DNA from: an uncultured Granulosicoccaceae bacterium | GTDB taxonomy: Bacteria > Pseudomonadota > Gammaproteobacteria > Granulosicoccales > Granulosicoccaceae | DNA: 55,534 nucleotides | Direction of reading: 5' to 3' | NCBI GenBank assembly: GCA_937998875.1 | Contig: CALLBO010000054.1 | Location: 1 to 55,534 of the forward strand | Shown here: piece by piece, positions 1-8,582 of the stretch | How positions within the stretch are numbered: position 1 is the stretch's first letter | How the letters are laid out: the number at the start of each line of letters is the position of its first letter | The notes under the pieces: model-generated | What the model was told of the DNA's origin: nothing | The model's input: the letters and a program-made list of their open reading frames with translations, nothing else | The model's database searches: none | Translations under genes and position numbers: made by a program

Positions 1-397
1 GTTTTGCAAGATCAACCAACGGTAGCTCACTGATTTCATCACGGGTATGCCATGCACATAAATCGGTGCTTCCATCGCTTTCAAACCGCAGCTCCCCGGA
101 AATAGCCGTTACCTTGTAGATAATGCGAATACTGTGCATAGCTGGCCAGCCAGGCATGCTGTCGTGCAGTGAATCCACGCTGACCAGCTCTTCTACTTTA
201 ACGGTGAGTCCGGTCTCTTCGATAAATTCTCGCACCACCGCGGCTTCAGGGTCTTCGCCAAAGTCGATACCGCCGCCGGGTAAGGTCCAGCAGCCTGGAT
301 TTATACCTACGCGCTGAGACAGGCGGCATAGTAGCATTTTGTTATCGAGCTTTAGCAAGCCATAAGCGGCAACGCGGGTTTTGCCTTCTTTGCTCAT
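1..397 (-). CDS. Nudix hydrolase, C-terminus cut by window edge
   Basis: Nudix-family hydrolase, likely cleaving a nucleoside diphosphate linked to another moiety; the substrate cannot be told. Reading leftward from the ATG at 397, 132 codons are present and the 3' end lies outside the window. The complete Nudix box G-x5-E-x7-R-E-x-x-E-E-x-G is seen at residues 42-64 (G42, E48, R56-E57, E60-E61, G63). The N-terminus (MSKEGKTRVAAYGLL) forms the usual first strand. A GGA stretch lies about 10 bases before the start. It is 111 bp downstream of the GH1 gene on the same strand and may be cotranscribed with it. The family call is firm and the substrate is unknown. Confidence 0.9.
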   Translation of the reverse strand, partial: MSKEGKTRVAAYGLLKLDNKMLLCRLSQRVGINPGCWTLPGGGIDFGEDPEAAVVREFIEETGLTVKVEELVSVDSLHDSMPGWPAMHSIRIIYKVTAISGELRFESDGSTDLCAWHTRDEISELPLVDLAK

Positions 398-508
398 TTC
401 GTAGGATTTCCGTTGCGGAGGCTATGGATGTGGATGTTTGCGTATACTGAGATTTTTAGTTGTGCAAGACCAGCGAGCATACACTCGCTTAGTTAGAAGA
501 GTTGCTGC

Positions 509-1834
509 TTATCTTTCAGGTATTTGATTAGACTTTGCAACTTCACCAAACCATAAAGCACTGGCTTTGGGTACACGCTCCAGCGTCTCATAGTTTACTC
601 GCACAAGACCAAAGCGCTTCTCATAGCCGAATGCCCACTCGAAATTGTCAAACAGTGACCATGCAAAGTAACCGTTAACCGGTACGCCAGACTGAATGGC
701 CCGGTGAACCTGCTGCAGGTGATCATGAAAGTAGTCAACTCTGTTTTGATCATCGACAAAGTCTGATTCATCTGCGTTGTCTGCAAATGCAGCGCCGTTT
801 TCCGTAATAAAGTATTTTTTGAAACCGTGACTGTTGTGCAATCGGGTGAGTGTTTCGTAGATCCCCTGAGGGTATATTTCCCACCCCATATCAGTTTGTG
901 GCAACGGCTTGACCGGCTCTTTGCCATCAGCGCGTTGTAACTGGCGCGTGTAGTAGTTGATTCCAAGAAAATCGATGGGCGTGGATATTATGTTGAGGTC
1001 GTCCGGTTGAATTTCTTTTTGATCCCAACCGAGTGCCTCTACCGCATCCGCAGGGTAGCCAAGCCCGGCTATCGGTTCAACGTACCAACGATTGTCCCAG
1101 CCATCTGTCGTATTGGCGGCTTTCTTATCTTCAGCGGAGTCGGTTGCTGGATAACAGGGCGTGAAGTTAAGCACGATACCCGCATCGGACTTTGGTGCGA
1201 ACTCTCTAATAACCGGCATTGCCAGCCCGTGTGCGAGCAGCAGGTGATGAGCAGCGGCAAAACTGTCTGTCGGTGACTTGCGGCCGGGTGCGTGTTCACC
1301 GGTTTTATAACCGAGTGAGGCAGAGACGAACGGTTCGTTGAGGGTGGCCCATGAGGCAACACGGTCACCCAGCCGATCAACAACGGCCTTTGTATAGTCT
1401 GCAAACGCATACGCCGTGTCGCGATTCACCCAGCCGTTTTTGTCTTCTAAAATCTGAGGCAGATCCCAGTGATACAGCGTTGCGTACGGGGAGATGTTTG
1501 CGTTGAGCAACTCATCGACCAACCGGTCATAGAAGTCGAGACCCTTCTGATTGATTGCGCCGGTGCCAGCAGGAATGACCCGGGGCCAGGCAATAGAAAA
1601 GCGGTAGGCCTGCAAGCCAAGGGAAGAGAGTAGTTGAACATCTTCTTTGTAACGATGATAGTGATCGCAAGCGACGTTGCCATTGGAGTTGTCTGCAATT
1701 GCATCTTGCTGTTTACAAAATCGATCCCAGATGCTTTCGCTTCGACCATCTTCGTCCGTTGCACCTTCAATTTGAAAAGAGGAGGTGGCCGAACCCCAGA
1801 GAAAGTTCCGGGGAAACGATATTGAATCAGGCAT
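509..1834 (-). CDS. GH1 beta-glucosidase
   Basis: Glycoside hydrolase family 1 enzyme, 441 aa, a normal full length. It should hydrolyse terminal non-reducing beta-D-glucosyl (or related) residues by the retaining mechanism. The N-terminal FPRNFLWGSATSSFQIEG is a family signature. The acid/base Glu is E167 in TLNEP and the nucleophile is E345 in ITENG. The aglycone/glycone tryptophans lie in SLFDNFEW near residues 393-400. There is no signal peptide, so the enzyme is cytoplasmic and probably acts on imported disaccharides. The start at 1834 gives the standard N-terminus, although no strong Shine-Dalgarno is visible. It is divergent from the cupin-type oxygenase gene across about 140 bp. Exact sugar specificity is not readable. 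Confidence 0.95.
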   Translation of the reverse strand: MPDSISFPRNFLWGSATSSFQIEGATDEDGRSESIWDRFCKQQDAIADNSNGNVACDHYHRYKEDVQLLSSLGLQAYRFSIAWPRVIPAGTGAINQKGLDFYDRLVDELLNANISPYATLYHWDLPQILEDKNGWVNRDTAYAFADYTKAVVDRLGDRVASWATLNEPFVSASLGYKTGEHAPGRKSPTDSFAAAHHLLLAHGLAMPVIREFAPKSDAGIVLNFTPCYPATDSAEDKKAANTTDGWDNRWYVEPIAGLGYPADAVEALGWDQKEIQPDDLNIISTPIDFLGINYYTRQLQRADGKEPVKPLPQTDMGWEIYPQGIYETLTRLHNSHGFKKYFITENGAAFADNADESDFVDDQNRVDYFHDHLQQVHRAIQSGVPVNGYFAWSLFDNFEWAFGYEKRFGLVRVNYETLERVPKASALWFGEVAKSNQIPER

Positions 1835-1977
1835 GCAGGAAAGACTTTAACGAAAAGTGATAGTGTAGCGAAGTGGGCCCGGTTAATAAACAATGTGGAG
1901 AAAGAAAACCTCTCTCTCATTCTGTTATTTTGTTAAGCGCGTTAGATTATGATTCAAACCAGATATAAGATTATGTG

Positions 1978-3114
1978 ATGAAAACTAATACTATTTTGTC
2001 TCCGTTTAGCTACCAGAACTTTGTTAGAGATTTTTGGGAAGCCCAACCGATGCATATTGACCGCTCCGATGCTCTTTATTTTAAGGGGTTGTTGTCTGCA
2101 GAAAAAGTATTTGATTTTGTTCACGGTGGCGCTGCCAGCTTTCCGGACGTGCAGGCAATCAACGCGAATAAAGCGCTGGAAGTGGCAGACTATACGATTG
2201 ATAAAAAGAGGATCAACGCTGAAGAAATCACGCGGTGCTATCAGGACGGAGCAACGATTGTAGTGTCCGAGGCGCATAAGAAATTTCAACCGTTGCAGGA
2301 TATGTGCACACAGTTCAGCAGGGATTTTAGAATGTTGTGTCAGACAAACGCCTATCTTTCACCAGCCGGTAACCAGGGATTTTATTCTCACTACGACACG
2401 CACGATGTATTTGTGTTGCAAGTTGCCGGTCGCAAGAAATTTCGTTTTTACAGCTCCGGTGTAAAACTACCATTCCCTGAGGACACTTATAGCCCTGAGA
2501 ATAAAGCTGACAGTGAACTAATGGATGTGGTTGAAGTTTCTGCTGGTGACACCTTATATATTCCCCGGGGTATTGTGCATGATGCGATTGCGAGCGACGG
2601 TGAACCGTCGCTTCATATTACGTTGGGTGCTTTTCCATTTGTGATGCGTGATCTTTTACAAGAGATAGTTCAAGTGGCGGCAGAGTGCGATGTCAGGTGG
2701 CGAACCTCTGTGGATCTCAAACCGCAAGCGCATGATCCAGCTCAGCTCTATGAGCAGGCAGGCAGTATTTTCACTGATGCAATATACGCGGAGGCCTTGT
2801 CCAGGTTGGCTGATGAAGTGGCACTTGCTCAGTTGACTGAACAAATAGCTGTGCCTGAGTTTTCCTTGCAGTCTCGAGTGACAGTAGTGCATTCCCGCGT
2901 ATTCGGCGTAGAGAGACTGCAAGATATTCTCAAGCTCAGGGTGGCTGGCAAGGTGCTCTGCTTTGAAGCGCCCATGTCTGCGGCGGTGGAGGCCATTTTG
3001 AGTGTCGCGAAAATCCGTGTGAATGAAATTCCAGCGCTCGATGATGAGCAGAGATTGGCCCTTTGTCAGCAGATGGCTGAGGCGGGAGCAATTGCCATTA
3101 GTAATGAGGCTTGA
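1978..3114 (+). CDS. JmjC/cupin-fold (Cupin_4-like) Fe(II)/2-oxoglutarate oxygenase
   Basis: Likely an Fe(II)/2-oxoglutarate-dependent protein hydroxylase of the RoxA (YcfD)-like Cupin_4/JmjC group. The facial triad is visible as H-x-D in SHYDTHDVFVLQ (H139, D141) with the distal histidine H202 in IPRGIVHDA, counted from the upstream GTG at 1975. The stretch VFVLQVAGRKKFRFY after the first motif is typical of ribosomal oxygenases. The protein is about 378 aa, with an alpha-helical C-terminal part after residue 220. ATG at 1978 is preferred to GTG at 1975; neither has a clear ribosome site. A small TAT-exported protein gene follows after 54 bp and could be cotranscribed. The substrate could be ribosomal protein L16, as for RoxA, or something else; the sequence does not decide. 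Confidence 0.85.
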   Translation: MKTNTILSPFSYQNFVRDFWEAQPMHIDRSDALYFKGLLSAEKVFDFVHGGAASFPDVQAINANKALEVADYTIDKKRINAEEITRCYQDGATIVVSEAHKKFQPLQDMCTQFSRDFRMLCQTNAYLSPAGNQGFYSHYDTHDVFVLQVAGRKKFRFYSSGVKLPFPEDTYSPENKADSELMDVVEVSAGDTLYIPRGIVHDAIASDGEPSLHITLGAFPFVMRDLLQEIVQVAAECDVRWRTSVDLKPQAHDPAQLYEQAGSIFTDAIYAEALSRLADEVALAQLTEQIAVPEFSLQSRVTVVHSRVFGVERLQDILKLRVAGKVLCFEAPMSAAVEAILSVAKIRVNEIPALDDEQRLALCQQMAEAGAIAISNEA

Positions 3115-3168
3115 CCGTCTTAACCGGGGTTTGATAGGTTGGTGGTAGCCAAGGCAGATGGAATACCA

Positions 3169-3471
3169 ATGAAAAAGCAGGATACCGTTGTCGTGCAGGA
3201 TAAAAACGGCCGGAGACGCTTCATCCGTACCGGAGCAGCCTTTTTGCTTGCTGGTGCGGCCGGAGTAAGTGCTCAGGAGGAAGATGACGTTTTCCGGTCC
3301 GATTGTGATTCGCAGGGCGGCGGTGGCCCCAAAAACCCCGACATGGCGGGTTCAGACAGTGATTCCGGTGCAAGCGCTGATCGCCCGGGCTGCGGCAGAA
3401 AAAAACCGGTAATGACGGAGTACCGGGAAGAGGGTCATCAGAAAGTTAAGGTAGCCAGGATCATTGCCTGA
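3169..3471 (+). CDS. Small TAT-signal protein of unknown function
   Basis: No family recognised. Translation from ATG 3169 (AGATGGA upstream) gives 100 aa; an in-frame TTG at 3139 would add ten residues. The N-terminus carries a twin-arginine-like signal, RRRFIRTGAAFLLAGAAG, followed by SAQEEDD, a plausible cleavage site. The mature part is short, acidic and rich in Gly, Ser and Asp (DSQGGGGPKNPDM, GSDSDSGASADRPGCGRKK) with two cysteines, and looks mostly disordered. It lies directly downstream of the oxygenase gene on the same strand. Coding is supported by the TAT signal and position but not by homology. The stop codon sits in the first unit of a short tandem repeat. Confidence 0.6.
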   Translation: MKKQDTVVVQDKNGRRRFIRTGAAFLLAGAAGVSAQEEDDVFRSDCDSQGGGGPKNPDMAGSDSDSGASADRPGCGRKKPVMTEYREEGHQKVKVARIIA

Positions 3472-3509
3472 CTGCTTGCTAATGCCTGATTGCCGGTAAT
3501 GCCTGATTG
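3463..3509 (+). repeat. Three-copy short tandem repeat at gene end
   Basis: Three copies of a 12-base unit, consensus AATGCCTGATTG, begin at 3463 (two mismatches), 3481 and 3498, with spacing of 17-18 bases. The first contains the stop codon of the small TAT protein gene. The remaining sequence to 3570 shows no gene. Confidence 0.6.
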
Positions 3510-3570
3510 ATATTAGTGAATGTGCAGATGAGCAGGCTGTAGTGTCATTGCTCAGTGTTGCATCTTCGCG

Positions 3571-4272
3571 TTAGTCAATTTCAATAACCCGATACATTGG
3601 TCGGGTTCTGTCAGCATCGCTTAACTTGCCTTTACGCAGATCGGTTGCCATGCACGACAACACCTGTACCGGCAGATTCCCGATCGTGCCCTCTACATTC
3701 CGGTGAATATGTCCGCAGTAAATCGCCTCTACGTTTGTGTACTCAAGTAAAAGTGCTTCAAAAGCATCAACCTCAGTCCAATCATGAAACTGGTGAGGGT
3801 CCGGTATTTCTCCAACAGCATAGGGTGAATGATGCATGAAAATGATGGTGCGCCTGGCGCGCTCTTCCTGAAGCATTGTCCTTAGGTGACTTAATCTGGC
3901 GGCACACAACTCGCCTTTGCTGGTCAGCTCGCGCACCGTATCGATAACCAGCAGTTGCGCCGGTTCAAGGTTAATGCGGTATTGAATAAAGCTGTTGCAC
4001 TGTTGTAGATAATCGTGGTCGGCAAAGGTTTTGCGTATCAGATCACGCGAGTCTTTGTTGCCGTTAAGTACAAAGTAGGGAGCAGTCAGTTTCTCCAGCC
4101 TAAGACGTGCTTCCCTGTACTCCTGAGGGTGTCCATTGTGGGTTATATCGCCGGTGTGAATAACGATGTCTGGTGCTTGAGCGTTGACTGCCGCAATACA
4201 ATCATCAAGGTCAGTCAGACGTTGTGGAGTCTCCTGCGCAATATGGCTGTCAGAAATCTGGATAATGCGCAT
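3571..4272 (-). CDS. cpdA: CpdA-like metallophosphoesterase (cAMP phosphodiesterase family)
   Basis: Calcineurin-like phosphoesterase of the CpdA/Icc group, expected to hydrolyse 3',5'-cyclic nucleotides in the cytoplasm. Metal-site motifs run in order from ATG 4272: ISDSHI (D8, H10), GDITHN (D42), GN-D (N72, D74), FMHHSP (H147/H148) and GHIH (H188, H190). The start at 4272 is chosen because AAAAGG stands six bases upstream and MRIIQISDSH is the usual N-terminus; a longer frame to 4329 adds 19 unlikely residues. At 233 aa it is slightly shorter than E. coli CpdA. The usual GNHD motif reads GNKD (K73), so the catalytic histidine of the family is replaced by lysine. It is divergent from the MazG-like gene. 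Confidence 0.85.
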   Translation of the reverse strand: MRIIQISDSHIAQETPQRLTDLDDCIAAVNAQAPDIVIHTGDITHNGHPQEYREARLRLEKLTAPYFVLNGNKDSRDLIRKTFADHDYLQQCNSFIQYRINLEPAQLLVIDTVRELTSKGELCAARLSHLRTMLQEERARRTIIFMHHSPYAVGEIPDPHQFHDWTEVDAFEALLLEYTNVEAIYCGHIHRNVEGTIGNLPVQVLSCMATDLRKGKLSDADRTRPMYRVIEID

Positions 4273-4375
4273 AGCTAGCCTTTTGAAACGGGTTGGGGAC
4301 GGTTTTGCAGATGGCAAAGGTGCTGCCATAAGGGTAAGGTGCGGAGTCTATCATTCGAATTTGAATCTGGAAATT

Positions 4376-4738
4376 ATGAGTAACCCGCCCACCCTCACCG
4401 AGCTAACCGAGCAACTGATTGAGTTTCGTGATGCCAGAGACTGGCGTCAATTTCATTCCCTGAAAGACCTTATTCTGTCGTTGAGTCTGGAGGCCTCCGA
4501 GTTGCTGGAGCTATCGCAATGGAAGCCTGCAGATGACTTTGAAAGCGAAGCGGCGAACGAGCCAATGCAACAGCGACTCAAAGAGGAATGTGCTGATGTA
4601 CTGCTTTATCTGCTGTTGATTGCTGAGCGCACCGGTATTGACTTACAGCAGGCTGCAGCAGATAAAGTCAAAGCTAATGCTTTGAAATATCCTGTCGAGA
4701 AATCTCACGGTAAATCGACCAAGTACACGCAGTTATAG
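4376..4738 (+). CDS. MazG-like nucleotide pyrophosphohydrolase
   Basis: Small all-alpha NTP pyrophosphatase of the MazG-like/RS21-C6 type, 120 aa, predicted to hydrolyse (d)NTPs such as dCTP to the monophosphate and pyrophosphate. Signatures are the RDWRQFHSLKDLILSLSLEA start, the acidic metal-binding helices SLEASELLELSQW and EECADVLLYLLLIAERTG, and the C-terminal NALKYPVEKSHGKSTKY. ATG 4376 is preceded by TGGAA and gives the standard family start; the frame is open further upstream but runs through the promoter of the divergent phosphodiesterase gene. Role inferred: nucleotide-pool sanitation. Confidence 0.9.
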   Translation: MSNPPTLTELTEQLIEFRDARDWRQFHSLKDLILSLSLEASELLELSQWKPADDFESEAANEPMQQRLKEECADVLLYLLLIAERTGIDLQQAAADKVKANALKYPVEKSHGKSTKYTQL

Positions 4739-4816
4739 TGTATTTGCCTCACGTCGCGCAAAAAAATGACAGAGAGCCGTTTGTGTAACTAGTTGGGTGT
4801 ATATAGTCTGGTTTAG

Positions 4817-7156
4817 CTATGCAGCATCGATACGCTGAAAAGTAAAATGATCAACAACGCTCGCCAGATTTTCTACAGCTACGGGCTTAGACAGTAAATA
4901 TCCTTGCGCGCCGCTGCATCCCGCCTGATTAAGCCAATCCAGTTGCTCCTGTGTTTCCACGCCTTCGCCAAGGCTGGGGATATTTAATCCGTTAGCAATG
5001 GCAAGTATGCCGCTTATTACTGACTGCTTTTTGAGGTCGTTTTCAACACCATCAACAAACGATCGATCAATTTTTATACGGGAAATTGGAAGTTGAACAA
5101 GATGGGTCAGAGACGAAAAGCCGGTGCCAAAATCATCCAGCGCAATACTGAAGTCCGTATTCCTTAATTGAGTGGCCAGATCTGTTGCATGATCAGGGTG
5201 CATCAGAAACGCGGTTTCAGTAAGTTCTATTTCCACATCTGCTGCGCTTACACGAGACGACGAGATGGCCTGATTTAGTCTGTCAAGCAGGTTGAGTTGA
5301 GGAGAAAATTCGAGTGCCGATACATTCACCGCTAACTTTATGTCGGGGTATTTAATCTGCCATAAGTGCATATCTGAAAGTGCTTTCGCAAGAACCCAAT
5401 CAGTCAACGAAGCGATCATGCCGCATTGTTCTGCCAGTGGTATGAACACGTCAGGGGTAATGGTGCCCAGTTCTTTGTGATGCCATCGCACCAAAGCCTC
5501 AACACGATCAACTTGCATCGTTTTGATAGCAAACTGTGGTTGATAAACAAGCGATAGTTGATTGTTTTTAATTGCTTTTGCGAGCTCCTCCTTCAATAGT
5601 GAGCGATAGGTGATCTTTTCAGACAACTCTCTGGTGAATTTGTAAAAATTATTTCTGCCCGTATCTTTGGCGTTGTACATGGCGATGTCAGAATTTTTAA
5701 TCAGTTCTTCGGCCGTGTTTCCGTGTTCAGGATAGTTACAAATACCAATACTTACGCCAACATTAACTTCCCGCAGAGATACGCTAAAAGGCCGACCGAT
5801 TTCTTCAATGAGTTGTTTCGCTAGTACTTCAGTTGGTTCTCTCGATGACGTATTCGAAAGTAGTATCATGAATTCATCACCACCAAAGCGCGCCAGTGTG
5901 TCGGTGCTGGTTAGTAGGTTTTGTATGCGTTGTGAAACCTCTAGCAGCACCTGGTCACCTATCGCGTGCCCCATCGTATCGTTGATGTTCTTAAACAGAT
6001 CAAGATCAAGAAACATGACACTTATATTGTTCTCAGCAGTCGAACTGCCGATAGCGAGTTTCAATTTCTCACTAAACTCTTTGCGGTTGTAAAGTCCGGT
6101 TAGTGGATCGGTCTTGGCTTGTTTGACCATATCCGATTGCGCTCTGATGCGTTCCAGGGTTGAATTCGCGAGCCTTACTAAAGTGTTCAGGATAGATTTT
6201 GTATCGCCGATGCTCAGCTCGGTTGTTGCTGACGTAATATTTAAACATCGACGGGGCATGCCTGCGCAGCTAATCGGGAACGACCAGATGTGGTTGTAAC
6301 CTGATTCACCCAGGGAGCGCTGAGATCTATTCTTTGAATTCAATAGGTCGGTACTGTACTTTAATTTTTCATGGATTAAAGTATCTTCCAGGCCTGATTC
6401 CTCAAGGGGTATACGGGTGCCTTTTGTATCTTCACTTTTCCCGACAAACCCGACAATCTTAACGAAGTTTGGATTCGAATCAAGCTCGCAAAAACTCACT
6501 CGCCCGGCGTTTGCCAGCGCTTTTGCACAGTTAGCTACCAGTAGCAGCGCTTCATCCACAGTATCCGCCAAGAGTAAGTTCTCACTTAAAATATTCAAGT
6601 GTTCCAGGTGTTTTGCGTAGAGTCTTTGACGCTTTATTTGCCCACCTGACTGGAATGCGACTGTATGGGTCACTGAAGTGGCCAGGAGGGCAGATATTTT
6701 CTCAAGGCGAAATTTATCATTCTCCTGAAAGTAATGATTTCGAGAAGCAATATTAATGGTTCCGACAATCTCTAACCCGGATATAAGGGGCACCAGCATC
6801 ACTGACACCACTCCCTCTGCAGCGAGCATACGGTTGATCTTTTTATCTGGATTTTCCGTCGGTTGGTAAATCATTGGTTTAGAAACATTATGTGAGTATG
6901 CTTCATAGGTGGAAAATGACTTTATTTTTTCACCGCGAGAGAGATCTATACTTAAGTCTGGCGCACTGTATAGCGCAAGCACCTCGATACTGCTATCGAT
7001 TTCGCTATAGTGCGTAATGGTGACGTGATCTGCAGGGAGAACTTGCGGAATAAACTTTACGATGCAATCGTAAATTTCTGCAATGGAATCCAGATCGGAA
7101 ATAGTCTCAATGAGCCTACCGAGTTTGGTAAGTACCGTATTGTCAGCAATTCTCAC
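4817..7156 (-). CDS. GAF-GGDEF-EAL cyclic-di-GMP turnover protein
   Basis: A 779-aa cytoplasmic signalling protein. Residues about 1-160 form a GAF domain (PLISGLEIVGTINIAS); about 175-330 look like a second, degenerate GAF. The diguanylate cyclase domain starts at DPLTGLYNR (340) and has an intact RFGGDEF (G415-F419). The phosphodiesterase domain has EALVRW (E543), NVSALEFS, IELTET, DDFGTGFSSL, KIDRSF and EGVET, all expected for an active EAL enzyme. The inhibitory I-site RxxD upstream of GGDEF reads TSTD, so product inhibition is probably lost. No membrane segment is present. GTG at 7156 is the start. Its input ligand and net activity cannot be told from sequence. Confidence 0.95.
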   Translation of the reverse strand: MRIADNTVLTKLGRLIETISDLDSIAEIYDCIVKFIPQVLPADHVTITHYSEIDSSIEVLALYSAPDLSIDLSRGEKIKSFSTYEAYSHNVSKPMIYQPTENPDKKINRMLAAEGVVSVMLVPLISGLEIVGTINIASRNHYFQENDKFRLEKISALLATSVTHTVAFQSGGQIKRQRLYAKHLEHLNILSENLLLADTVDEALLLVANCAKALANAGRVSFCELDSNPNFVKIVGFVGKSEDTKGTRIPLEESGLEDTLIHEKLKYSTDLLNSKNRSQRSLGESGYNHIWSFPISCAGMPRRCLNITSATTELSIGDTKSILNTLVRLANSTLERIRAQSDMVKQAKTDPLTGLYNRKEFSEKLKLAIGSSTAENNISVMFLDLDLFKNINDTMGHAIGDQVLLEVSQRIQNLLTSTDTLARFGGDEFMILLSNTSSREPTEVLAKQLIEEIGRPFSVSLREVNVGVSIGICNYPEHGNTAEELIKNSDIAMYNAKDTGRNNFYKFTRELSEKITYRSLLKEELAKAIKNNQLSLVYQPQFAIKTMQVDRVEALVRWHHKELGTITPDVFIPLAEQCGMIASLTDWVLAKALSDMHLWQIKYPDIKLAVNVSALEFSPQLNLLDRLNQAISSSRVSAADVEIELTETAFLMHPDHATDLATQLRNTDFSIALDDFGTGFSSLTHLVQLPISRIKIDRSFVDGVENDLKKQSVISGILAIANGLNIPSLGEGVETQEQLDWLNQAGCSGAQGYLLSKPVAVENLASVVDHFTFQRIDAA

Positions 7157-7230
7157 CGGATATCATTCTAAGTAGTTAATAAACCAAGGCGACTCTTGAT
7201 TCGTGCAGAGACATGCGAGGTATCGGCAGG

Positions 7231-7264
7231 ACCGTGGGCAGTTAGATACCCACGGTAATTTTTT
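7231..7264 (+). terminator. Intrinsic terminator-like hairpin, plus orientation
   Basis: ACCGTGGG (7231-7238) pairs perfectly with CCCACGGT (7249-7256) over a 10-base loop, followed by AA and six Ts (7259-7264). Both flanking genes are on the minus strand, so no known transcript is served by the T-tract side. Confidence 0.55.
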
Positions 7265-7357
7265 ATGTGAAGTGTGGCCCGATTAGGCAACTACTACCGA
7301 TGGCAGTTGTGCGGCACATCTTGCTTTATCGTCAGCAGGGATGGAGAGTAGGCTGGT

Positions 7358-7390
7358 GTTGTTGTGCTGCCAGTTCAGCAACATTTTTTT
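7358..7390 (+). terminator. Second plus-oriented terminator-like hairpin
   Basis: A hairpin with a two-base bulge (arms within 7358-7367 and 7375-7382; GCTG pairs with CAGC, TGTT with AACA) is followed by seven Ts (7384-7390). It abuts the 3' end of sat, which is transcribed the other way; in the sat direction the T-tract would precede the stem. Confidence 0.4.
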
Positions 7391-7394
7391 AATC

Positions 7395-8582
7395 TCAACT
7401 ACGATAATGGTCCATTAAAATCTGTGCAACCTCGGGGCGCGAAAATTCTTCCGGTGGAGCTTTTCCCTCGCCTAGCATTTCGCGTACAGCGGTCCCTGAC
7501 AACAGAACAAAGTCTTCTTTGGTGTGATCAGGTGCTTCCCGCATCATCACCACTTTCTGGAGTTTTTTAGAGTAAGCGGTGTGGTCTGCTTTAAAGAGTT
7601 CAATTTCAAGTGCGCCGTCTGGCAGGGTGTCGAAAACCTCCTGCGCTTCAAATGCACCATAGTAGTCGCCAACACCAGCATGGTCACGGCCGATAATAAA
7701 GTGCGTGGCTCCCATGTTCTGTCTGAACACAGCGTGTAGTAGCGCTTCCCGTGGGCCTGCATAAAGCATGTCAAAGCCGTAGCCGTTTACTAACGCGGTA
7801 TTTGGAGGAAAATACAGCTCAATCATTTTTCTGATTGCTGCATCACGAACATCAGCTGGAATATCACCGGGTTTTAACTTACCAAGTAGCATGTGTATCA
7901 CCAGGCCATCTGCATTCAGTCGGTCCATCGCCATATGGCAAAGCTCTTCGTGTGCCCGGTGCATCGGGTTGCGTGTTTGAAAGGCGACAATGCGCCTCCA
8001 GCCAAGTGCTTCAATCTCTTCTCTTATTTGTACGGCGGTGCGGAAGGTATCTGGAAAGTCTTTTTCAAAGTAGCTGTAGTTGAGTACTTTAATTGGGCCT
8101 GCGATCGATGTATTGCCTTGTGCAATAAACTCAGCGACACCTGGGTGTTCAGGATCAGTAGTGCCGAAAGTTTGCAGAATCAGTGTTTGAATCTCTGCAT
8201 CAGTAAAGGCTTCTACCGTTACTACTGTTTGTATGGCAAGCACCGGAGCGCCATCGACATTGGGATCTTTAAGGGCAATCTGATCACCTGCCTTTATGCT
8301 GCCTGCATCCGTTACCAGGTTCAGTACAGGGGTAGGCCAGAAAACACCGTCTGTGGTTTTCATTGAATTGCCGATCGACAGTGCATTGGCTTTGTCCATA
8401 AACCCTGTCAGTGGTGTGAAGTAACCGCCACCTAGCATCACAGCGTTACCGGCGGCTGCTGAACTGATCGTCACAGATGGCATCGAAGCCGCGTCTTTTG
8501 CCAGTTGAGCGCGGGTGCTGTCGTCGGCTACAAAGAGGGGGTTGAGCGTGTCGCTGCCGTGCGGTCTGATCAGGTTTGCCAT
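7395..8582 (-). CDS. sat: Sulfate adenylyltransferase (ATP sulfurylase, Sat type)
   Basis: Catalyses ATP + sulfate to adenylyl sulfate + pyrophosphate, in sulfate activation or, in sulfur oxidisers, in reverse. It is 395 aa with an N-terminal PUA-like part and the catalytic domain carrying QTRNPMHRAHEELC (from Q202), LLGKLKPGDIP, GRDHAGVGDYYGAF (R299, D300, H301) and LSGTAVREML. The start is supported by GGAG seven bases before ATG 8582. This is the single-subunit Sat and not the CysDN heterodimer. There is no aprAB, APS kinase or sulfate transporter beside it, so the direction of use is open; it appears to be a single-gene transcript. Confidence 0.95.
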   Translation of the reverse strand: MANLIRPHGSDTLNPLFVADDSTRAQLAKDAASMPSVTISSAAAGNAVMLGGGYFTPLTGFMDKANALSIGNSMKTTDGVFWPTPVLNLVTDAGSIKAGDQIALKDPNVDGAPVLAIQTVVTVEAFTDAEIQTLILQTFGTTDPEHPGVAEFIAQGNTSIAGPIKVLNYSYFEKDFPDTFRTAVQIREEIEALGWRRIVAFQTRNPMHRAHEELCHMAMDRLNADGLVIHMLLGKLKPGDIPADVRDAAIRKMIELYFPPNTALVNGYGFDMLYAGPREALLHAVFRQNMGATHFIIGRDHAGVGDYYGAFEAQEVFDTLPDGALEIELFKADHTAYSKKLQKVVMMREAPDHTKEDFVLLSGTAVREMLGEGKAPPEEFSRPEVAQILMDHYRS

